DNA from: Plasmopara viticola | Taxonomy: Eukaryota > Oomycota > Peronosporomycetes > Peronosporales > Peronosporaceae | Assembly (NCBI GenBank): GCA_001695595.3 | Contig: MBPM02000014.1 | Location: 434,001 to 498,000 of the forward strand | DNA: 64,000 nt | Direction of reading: 5' to 3' | In this document: positions 57,101-64,000 of the stretch, piece by piece | Layout of the letters: the number at the start of each line of letters is the position of its first letter | Position numbering within the stretch: the stretch's first letter is position 1 | Notes under the pieces: model-generated | The model's input: the letters and a program-made list of their open reading frames with translations, nothing else | Told to the model about the DNA's origin: nothing | Databases searched by the model: none | Made by a program: the position numbers and the translations under genes

Positions 57101-59225
57101 AATTAATTAATTGAACTCTTGCAAAAGTTAGTCGATGAACAGCGCCACAATTTTTACTCTATTGGACGGGCAATTTGCACAACTTACAAATCCTTTCAGC
57201 TCCTACGGGCAATAGTAAGCTACTCCTTCCTGCTGTCAATCAGCTGGAGCGAAACTCGATGCTTGATCTTTACGAGCAAAGTCTATGGTCGAGGTCTCAG
57301 GCAGAACAGGCTACTTCTGAATGCGCGGTCGTTGCTAGTCACCTAAAAAGGGACGGGTGATTTCATCGTAGGCTACTTAGGGACAGACCCAAATCATGTG
57401 CTATCTTTTCACAGCAATACCATTTAATGCTGCGACGTTTGAAGCAGCGGGGCTGAGTGTGAGACAGCAAATCAACGGGCATCATTTCCCGGAGGTCCAT
57501 TAAATTACGATCCGCGAAAGTCCAACGAGACAATATTGTATATAAAATTACTTTACTTGGAAAGCGAATGCGATCGCCTCCTTAATCGTCACTGACGGCA
57601 TTTTAAAGAATGAAGTGAAGTGCAACCTGCAGGCCATTTTAGATAAGATCATCTCAGCTTGTTTGGAAAAAGGTTCTCCGATGTTGGAACTGTCAGCTTA
57701 TGTATTTATTAATTAAGTTGTGCTTCCCTGGTGGTCGTCCTCAAGTATTGCTGCATTAGTAGCATTCTTTGATTTTTCGTCAAAGAAAAAAACGGTATTT
57801 TTTTCCTTCAAAAGTCAAATTTTGATTTCTTCAGCATATATATTACAATACGGAAACTACCAGAATCTACATTGCCCTTGCTCATATAGTCCAAGCGCCG
57901 TCATACGCTTCAGCTGTTTGACAACACGTAGGGCGGCAAAAGCAACCACCATCTCGGGCGTTCAAATGTGAAAGGCTGCTACGATCCATTCTGGGGGTTC
58001 AGCGTAACGGCGTAGGCGTACGTTTGGCTTATAGCAAAATAAGGTGTGGCGGGATCTCCCACTTCCTTGCTAACAGAAGCGTGTAGAAAGTTAAGCGTTC
58101 TCCCAGTAAGCGACTGACCACTTGAAAAGATCAAAATCTGCTGCAAATTGGAACAATTTTTAAGTTTTTGGCTCCACCTCTATTTGCGTGACCACCCCCT
58201 ATTCAAAATCTTTCTGATATGCAAGGTGCGCGTCGTGCACTCTTCTTTTAAGATTCCTTTTCGCAGAAAATTTGCTCTAATAAAATCACGGCTTTGTGTA
58301 ACGGTCATTTTGTATTAAAACTGGCGCATATTCTAGGTCTGGCCAATCGTGTACTTCGTCTCGAAATTTTCTAAAGGTTTCAAATAGACAATCCGATCGC
58401 GTCGGCGTAGAATCGACTAGAAGTAACACGTGTCACACAGCACCTTGCTTAAAATCAGGTGCAGAAAGAATTTTCCCGCCAACTACTTTATCATACCTTC
58501 GGCTTTGGTGCAAATTATCGCGGGACTTTGATGACTATTTATATTTTTTAGGATGATGTAGCAAATCACAATTGTATAGTACAGGAAATAAAGCCTTAAT
58601 TCAATATCTAAAAAGGTGAGAGGCCGACGTTGGTGCAATACATAAACCGCGTTGTAGATCCAATGACGTAGCTTTCTGGTAATCTTTAGGCTGTACGTAC
58701 TCTTGTGCTGGGACAATAGACTTCATTCCGAACATCACACACCGGATTAAGCTTTCCAATCGAACTCTTCTGTAGACTATAATCAGAGCGTGCTTCTGGC
58801 ACTGCACCTTTAAGGCTTAAAAGGAGATTTTATAATGCAAAGGAGAAGTAATCGTAAAAGCTTAAGCATAAAAAGTAAACCTTTGACGTTAGACCCATGT
58901 AAGATTACTATTGTGGCCAAGTTGTGTGCTCCATCGTTATCTACAGTAGCGGCGACCTCTGGTAAAATACTCAGTAAAGTATACTTCGAAGTATGAAACA
59001 TGACTTCATCAAAAGTAGCTCTAAACGTCATAATGAATCTTTTATGTCGCGACTTTGCTCAATGTTCAGAAGTAAACTTCCAACATAAAGTTCAGATTTG
59101 GAGTGCAGAATCTTCAGGTGCCTTTAAAGTGCAGGGCCGCGATGCGTCGTGGAGGACTCAAATTATAGCAAAAGGCCGGATGCCATTGACTGATCTTGAA
59201 AGTAGGGGAAGCAGTGACAAAACGT
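54144..59225. other. Gene-poor region with fragmentary ORFs
   Basis: About 5 kb without a supported gene. ORFs that look protein-like but unassigned lie at 54,366-54,566, 54,830-55,123, 55,925-56,140 (minus) and 57,175-57,360 (with NLQILSAPTGNSKLLLPAVN). They may be pieces of unrecognised transposons or decayed genes. Confidence 0.3.
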
Positions 59226-59813
59226 ATGAATTCTTCCTTCCTTGTGAAGAAGCGTGCCCAGCGCGCGACCACGTTCATTGGCAGCGACGCAAGCACGTTT
59301 TTCTCAGATGCGCCATTTGAACGGGCCACACTTCTGGCGTCACCATCGCTCTCGATGGGGGAGGCACTTGAGGATTGGATGTACTGGCAACGCGATGCCA
59401 GCAATGCGCACTGCTGGACCAAAGTGTACGGCGTACTCAACAACGAGTTCTTGTGGCTATTTAAGGGAAACCATTCAAGTCGGACCATGTTCCTTCAGAT
59501 CGCCGTATCCAGCGTCGAGGTGTCAGGACAGCGCCAATTAAGGCTTGTGGACCCAAACGGTGAAGACATGGAAATATGGCTGCTGGATGACATGAGTTTC
59601 GTCACGTGGCGCCAACGTTTTGAGGAAGCCGCCGCACTGACTACGCAATTCTTTCGTATGACGGAGCTCGAAGCGCATAGACTACCTCGCGGTAGCGCTT
59701 ATCGTGGTAGCCTTGTTAAGTATCGCCGCGCCAGCAAGCAAATGCGCTATAAAGCCGCTTTTCAGTGGGTAGCAACCCGGTGTAAGCAGAAGTTTTTGCA
59801 GTCCATGCGATGA
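59226..59813 (+). CDS. PH-like domain protein 1 (tandem pair)
   Basis: 195 residues from ATG 59,226; upstream codons in the frame lack an ATG. A domain from about residue 50 to 145 reads like a pleckstrin homology fold: EDWMYWQRDASNAHCWTKVY, NEFLWLFKG, LQIAVSSVEV, and a final helix with TWRQRFEEAAALT holding the conserved Trp. It ends with a basic helix (RRASKQMRYKAAFQWVATR). PH domains bind phosphoinositides or proteins; such short PH proteins are numerous in oomycetes. The neighbouring gene at 60,280 is a clear paralogue in the same orientation. Confidence 0.7.
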   Translation: MNSSFLVKKRAQRATTFIGSDASTFFSDAPFERATLLASPSLSMGEALEDWMYWQRDASNAHCWTKVYGVLNNEFLWLFKGNHSSRTMFLQIAVSSVEVSGQRQLRLVDPNGEDMEIWLLDDMSFVTWRQRFEEAAALTTQFFRMTELEAHRLPRGSAYRGSLVKYRRASKQMRYKAAFQWVATRCKQKFLQSMR

Positions 59814-60279
59814 ATCGTCAGGTTGGTCAAATGGCCCATGTGCCACAGGACAAGGCTGGCAAATTGACTCATGGGAAGGTCTTTATTAATTATAAATAAT
59901 CTGTAACTACTAATCTAATAAGCTTAATCAATGAAAGTACGAAGGTTCTCATAAAAGTCATTATCATGCTACTGCCAGCAATTCTGAGATTGTGAAGGCC
60001 ACCCCATACTTAGAGGGTTGCCAGTTTTGCTGCGGTGAAAAAAACATCCGCTGGAACAGCAGCGGTAAGGGGGCACCGTGTGAGTTCCTCCCTGCCCTAC
60101 CTGTCGAATATTGTACCCATCTACCAGAATGAAGTTCAGCAGTTTCCCATAAATGATAGTCTGTAATACATGTACAAAATGTTTCGTCCCGTCTATCGTG
60201 CATTTGCATCACCTCATCATCACTTCGCAATTTGCCGCATATTTTTGAACACGCGTCTTTATACTCGAGAGCGCGAGTC
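59814..60279. other. Spacer between the two PH-like genes
   Basis: Contains the likely promoter of the second gene. A minus-strand ORF crossing into the second gene (59,964-60,419) appears to be an antisense shadow. Confidence 0.35.
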
Positions 60280-61023
60280 ATGCGGCGACTGTCCTTGACA
60301 GCGATGCCATCGCGCCGAACCAAGTCACGCGCACGGCTAAACTCGGCGTCTTGCAAGTCCTCGAGCTTTCTGCGCTCGACGTTTGGCAACTTTAGCATGC
60401 TATCATCGTCCGCGGCCACGTCAGCGTCTTCGGATTCTCTTACGTCACTTTCGACCGCTTCCAGCTCATACGGTGGCCTTGTGGAGGATTACGATGAAAA
60501 AGGTGATGAATATGAGGACGAACAGTGCTCTGAACAAGGTTGGGTTTTTTGGAAGCAGCGCGACGAATGCTGGCTTAAAATGTACGCACGCCTGCGCAAC
60601 GAGCTATTGTGGCTATCTAAGGGAGCAAATGACGTAGTGGCCGTCGTACAGATTGCGGTTGCAGTTTTTCGAAGTACAAACATTGGTGGCTTTGTCGCGT
60701 ACGGCCTCGCTGGCGAGAGCATGGAGCTTTTCGCCTACGAACGCAAGCGTACGCAGGACTGGATAGACGCGCTTTACGTTGCTGCGAAGCTCACTCAGTC
60801 TTACGAACGCTCGATGGCGGCCGAACGATTAAATACGGAAATTTCATCTCGAGAGATAAAGGAGGTGGAGCAGATTTTCGTAGGCACGCTGGTAATATAC
60901 AACAAAGAGCAGAAGCAATCTCCGTGGAAACAGTTCTTGTCCACGAAGAGACTGCGTTATGCGTGTCGCCAACGACTCGAAAAGTTTGTGGACCGCTTGG
61001 ACACAAGCAAGCGGCAACTTTGA
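60280..61023 (+). CDS. PH-like domain protein 2 (tandem pair)
   Basis: 247 residues from ATG 60,280 (MRRLSLTAMPSRRTKSRARL). The N-terminal 75 residues are basic and then Ser-rich, followed by an acidic hinge. The PH-like domain (about 88-185) parallels gene 1: GWVFWKQRDECWLKMYARL, NELLWLSKG, VQIAVAVF, and a closing helix with TQDWIDALYVAAKLT. Both end with a basic helix (KQFLSTKRLRYACRQRLEKF here). The shared order and a spacing of about 470 bp point to tandem duplication, with the second copy gaining a longer N-terminus. Confidence 0.7.
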   Translation: MRRLSLTAMPSRRTKSRARLNSASCKSSSFLRSTFGNFSMLSSSAATSASSDSLTSLSTASSSYGGLVEDYDEKGDEYEDEQCSEQGWVFWKQRDECWLKMYARLRNELLWLSKGANDVVAVVQIAVAVFRSTNIGGFVAYGLAGESMELFAYERKRTQDWIDALYVAAKLTQSYERSMAAERLNTEISSREIKEVEQIFVGTLVIYNKEQKQSPWKQFLSTKRLRYACRQRLEKFVDRLDTSKRQL

Positions 61024-62026
61024 CGTTTTTTGTAGCCCCATACTTACAGCAAACAGGATGATGTTGAGCGCTCGACAGCAAGTTTTCTATTTATCGGAAG
61101 TCAACAAACAATTATCTGCAGTAAGGCCACAGTTGCGTAAATATCTTTCATACGTCGTTTCATTACATGTCGGTAAAATTACTTGCATTGCCATGATTGA
61201 CGAAATTGTGGCGATCGACGATTTTATAATCATTCTCATCGAGGAGTTATGCCCACTCTGAACTTTATCACAGATTTGCTTACGGAATTACTATCATTTT
61301 CTGGTAATATTGCTTGCTACTTAGGTTCGGTTCATCCACCAATATGTGATAGACTTTCGCACGGTTGAAGCAAAATTTCTGGAGCGAGCACGAAGGAGTA
61401 TGTTAAATAGCCTTGCAATAGATCAATGGCAATTAGACCTCACAATAAAGTTGCCGTCTATCATCGCAATTGTGTCATGAGATTTATAGTGTTCGCTAAA
61501 AATTGCGAACTTGCAAGCAAATCATTGCAGATACCAGTCAAATGAAAGTTTAGGTCATGCGCGCTTTCGTGCTCTTCATTACTAATTTCTAGGCAGCAAC
61601 GCAATGACATCGATGAATTCATCTATAGGCGATGAACAAACAAGTCTCGCTCGTCGATTCGTGTCGTCGGTTCCCCTTCGGGGCCGGTTCGTGGCCGATT
61701 GGACCTTTGGTACAATTATGAGACGCGCCTGTTGCAAAGTACGTTTCTGCACATAATTAATTTTTTCGCGCAAAAAAAACGCCGCATGCACCGAAAGACA
61801 TTACATAATAATACTGAGAAGATAAAGTGAGCCCTTTTTAAACTCTGGAAGATGCAGACTACACGTACTGTAATTGATTCAAAACTGTCAGTATGATGTT
61901 AGAAGCTGATTGGTATGTTTAACGTGCAAGTCTCATGTACAAAGTACCGCGTGTCAACACAAACTGCGTTCGATAATACTATATGCCCAGTACTTTCACC
62001 TTACATTTTACCTTTTTTTTCCAATC
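61024..62026. other. Convergent intergenic region
   Basis: Lies between the 3' ends of PH-like gene 2 and the S28 peptidase gene. No gene is recognised; ORFs are short. Confidence 0.4.
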
Positions 62027-63640
62027 TCACTCGGTCGTGACAGCTGCTCTGCGCTCATAGAACTCGCGGGTCCACTTGAGCATATACTGTTTCTCCGCCT
62101 TTCGCACGACCAGAACCGATAATGGGTCGAGTTTGTTGCTGAACATGAGATCTAGGTGGTGGGCACCACCTTCAACGGTCAACGCAATAACCGAATCTGA
62201 AAAGTTTTGAAGAACTCCCGTGCCCGACCATGGATCATTGTCTCCGTTGCTAAAGACGATGTTGCTTGCCGCCTTAAGTGCCTTGCGACCTCCATACTGA
62301 ATTGTTGCCCAAAGTGGACGGATCTCGATGCCCCACAGAGACTTGCATCTGTCGTTGTCAGCAGTGAAATTCCACGGGATAGGCCAAAACATATCGTTGA
62401 TCCCGTCGACGCTTTGTGGCTGGTAAAGCTCGGAGCAATAGAGGTAGTCCCAAAAGTTGGAATCTCGATCCGATTCGTTGGATGACGCACCGAGCTCGTA
62501 GCACTCGTGGTCTTTCGTGCTGTTATAGTATACACCTAAAGATTTGGAAAAGGCAGACAAGAGCCCAATTTTGTCGTCTGCTGCAAAATCGTCAGCTACA
62601 AAAGAGCACGCCACGCGAATAGGGTAGGCAGGTAGGATACTACCCCCATTCATGATGTACGACGATGGGTACGGGTAATTTCCCATCGCCATGTAGTCAA
62701 ACGCTGACTTGGCCCAATTCATGACTTGATCAATATCTTTCGAAGACTCTAATTTAACAGATTCACAAAGCGATAGAGCTTCTTTCAATTGTTTTCGACC
62801 TTCTTTTGTCTCATAAAAGTCCTTCATTATCCGCCACGTCTGACGGATGTTTGGTGCACAATTTCGAGCAGATCCTCCTTTCTCGGATGCATCGAATGTT
62901 ACGATACGTTCAAACGACTCTGTGTCTAATAGATCTTCATCTCCAAGAAATGAAAGGATTGGAGCTGAGCCTGCTATGACGCCATCAACGATGTGAGGAT
63001 ACTTCATCCGGAACCAAGATCCGAGCATGCCTCCATAGGAGCCTCCAAAGCCAATCACAGGAACATCTCGCTTCCACACGTCCTTCAAGTAAGTTATCAA
63101 GACTGCGTAATCTGCCAGTGCTTGCTCCGTCGAGAGATACTTCATGTGCTTTGTCACTTCCTTGTCAAATGGCACCGACTTACCAAAGTACCGATGTTCG
63201 GCGAACACGAGCATAGCACCGAATTCGTTAGCATTTTCCCACATTAGACCTGTATGATTCAGATACAACTCGACGTCTGCCTCGTTGCCGACATAAAAAA
63301 ATATGACACCTCCGGGCCGATAGTAATTATCGCAGACAAAATACCGTTGTTGGTAGCTGGGTGCTCCGACGTCAAAGTGGTCGAGTGTCTGCGTAAAGAA
63401 CTTTTCGTCACACTCATTTAGTAAATTTTCTGGTGCGATGTCAAAGACCAATGGCGGCTGACGATGTTGCACGAGGTCGGTCAATACGGAAGCAGGAGTT
63501 GATCTGATAGCCATCGCAAACAGCAGTAGGGACGATGTTAGAAGCCCCGCGACTTTTAGCATCAAGTGACGGTGTTTTCGTAGCGTCTCATCGCGGTTTA
63601 CCACTGCATCAAGCAGGATCGGGGTCTTCTCTTGAGCCAT
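62027..63640 (-). CDS. Peptidase S28 family serine carboxypeptidase (Pro-X type)
   Basis: Intronless, 537 residues. S28 enzymes (lysosomal Pro-X carboxypeptidase and dipeptidyl peptidase 2) cleave next to proline. The Ser nucleophile lies in GFGGSYGGMLGSW (about Ser201), the Asp in SNGDNDPWSGTG (about Asp469), and the His in GGAHHLDL (about His494/495): a full catalytic triad. FFTQTLDHF (about 81-89) and LVFAEHRYFGKS (about 144-155) are other family landmarks. A hydrophobic stretch at about residues 27-45, preceded by charged residues, suggests a type II signal anchor, so the enzyme is likely lumenal or extracellular. Several N-x-S/T sites fit glycosylation. Length is normal for the family. 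Confidence 0.93.
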   Translation of the reverse strand: MAQEKTPILLDAVVNRDETLRKHRHLMLKVAGLLTSSLLLFAMAIRSTPASVLTDLVQHRQPPLVFDIAPENLLNECDEKFFTQTLDHFDVGAPSYQQRYFVCDNYYRPGGVIFFYVGNEADVELYLNHTGLMWENANEFGAMLVFAEHRYFGKSVPFDKEVTKHMKYLSTEQALADYAVLITYLKDVWKRDVPVIGFGGSYGGMLGSWFRMKYPHIVDGVIAGSAPILSFLGDEDLLDTESFERIVTFDASEKGGSARNCAPNIRQTWRIMKDFYETKEGRKQLKEALSLCESVKLESSKDIDQVMNWAKSAFDYMAMGNYPYPSSYIMNGGSILPAYPIRVACSFVADDFAADDKIGLLSAFSKSLGVYYNSTKDHECYELGASSNESDRDSNFWDYLYCSELYQPQSVDGINDMFWPIPWNFTADNDRCKSLWGIEIRPLWATIQYGGRKALKAASNIVFSNGDNDPWSGTGVLQNFSDSVIALTVEGGAHHLDLMFSNKLDPLSVLVVRKAEKQYMLKWTREFYERRAAVTTE

Positions 63641-64000
63641 ATCTTTTTACAAAATTTGTAATTTGTTGGATACAATTTTTTAACTCATCACGAATTTTGT
63701 GCTACTAAAAAAAAGAAGTCTTATCATGAGGAGCTGTAGAATGCAGTTTAAACCACTTATGCTATTTTTATAAAAAAGGTAAGACCTACAGCTTTTAACA
63801 AGAGATGCGATTTCGATCCGAAAGACGAGAGAGGTAGAAAGTAGCTCGATACTGCATGGATAGTAGACTGTCGAAATATAACTGCTGCAGGTGTAATCAC
63901 AAAAATTGCTTACGTGGACATAAAGATTAATATTGTTGATATTGATCTTCCGTGAGAAGCCCGTCATGCTCGGTCGATAGATAGCAAGACTCTAAATCTT
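63641..64000. other. Upstream region of the S28 gene
   Basis: AT-rich leader and probable promoter. A minus-strand ORF here (63,680-63,967) has no support. Confidence 0.35.

Noticed and set aside
59964..60419. 151-codon minus-strand ORF with ATG
   Set aside because: Half of it is antisense to the Ser/Arg-rich start of PH-like gene 2, and the composition follows from that. No family signature.
1..64000. tRNA or rRNA genes
   Set aside because: I looked for GGTTCGAAT-type T-arms paired with acceptor stems and for conserved rRNA blocks; none was convincing by eye. A tRNAscan-SE run would settle it.

Overview
This window looks like nuclear DNA of an oomycete, most likely in the Peronosporales (Phytophthora or downy-mildew group). 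The evidence is short GT-AG introns (64-89 nt) that restore known domains, long AT-rich gaps full of broken retroelements, Ty3/gypsy pol with a VPGTNHC motif, FAR1-type Mutator-like transposases, and a gene set of anoctamin, makorin, PAP2, S28 peptidase and oomycete-type PH-like proteins. The species cannot be fixed from the sequence alone.

Layout. 0-5.4 kb: an LTR-like repeat and a broken Mutator-like transposase. 5.5-6.6 kb: a three-exon PAP2 lipid phosphatase. 7.65-12.08 kb: a decayed Ty1/copia element on the minus strand with short LTRs, followed by a second Mutator-like relic to about 13 kb. 13-20.8 kb: gene-poor, with a gypsy RT fragment and a compact GC-rich retroposon (18.79-19.14 kb) with an 11-bp target-site duplication and an AATAC-repeat tail. 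20.9-24.5 kb: an anoctamin and a divergently transcribed makorin-like E3 ligase. 43.8-46.0 kb: a six-exon RING-kelch gene. 59.2-61.0 kb: two tandem PH-like genes. 62.0-63.6 kb: an S28 serine carboxypeptidase.

The main feature is a 16.2-kb integrated Polinton-like virus (PLV) at 25,487-41,708, bounded by 1.7-kb terminal inverted repeats. Inside are relics of an adenain-like protease, double-jelly-roll major capsid protein, minor capsid (penton-like) protein, packaging ATPase, SF3 helicase, tyrosine recombinase and an S74-type fibre, plus several small genes and an apparently intact GIY-YIG nuclease. No PolB or RVE integrase was seen, so it fits PLVs rather than classical Mavericks. Nearly every large viral gene carries in-frame stops or frameshifts. 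In contrast, each terminal repeat carries a complete 287-residue gene resembling Uma2-type PD-(D/E)XK nucleases, and arrays of TGAGTCAC-like sites.

A second, older PLV relic from a different lineage (capsid C-terminus, fibre, packaging ATPase) lies at about 47.0-51.8 kb. Two PLV-type insertions therefore flank the RING-kelch gene.
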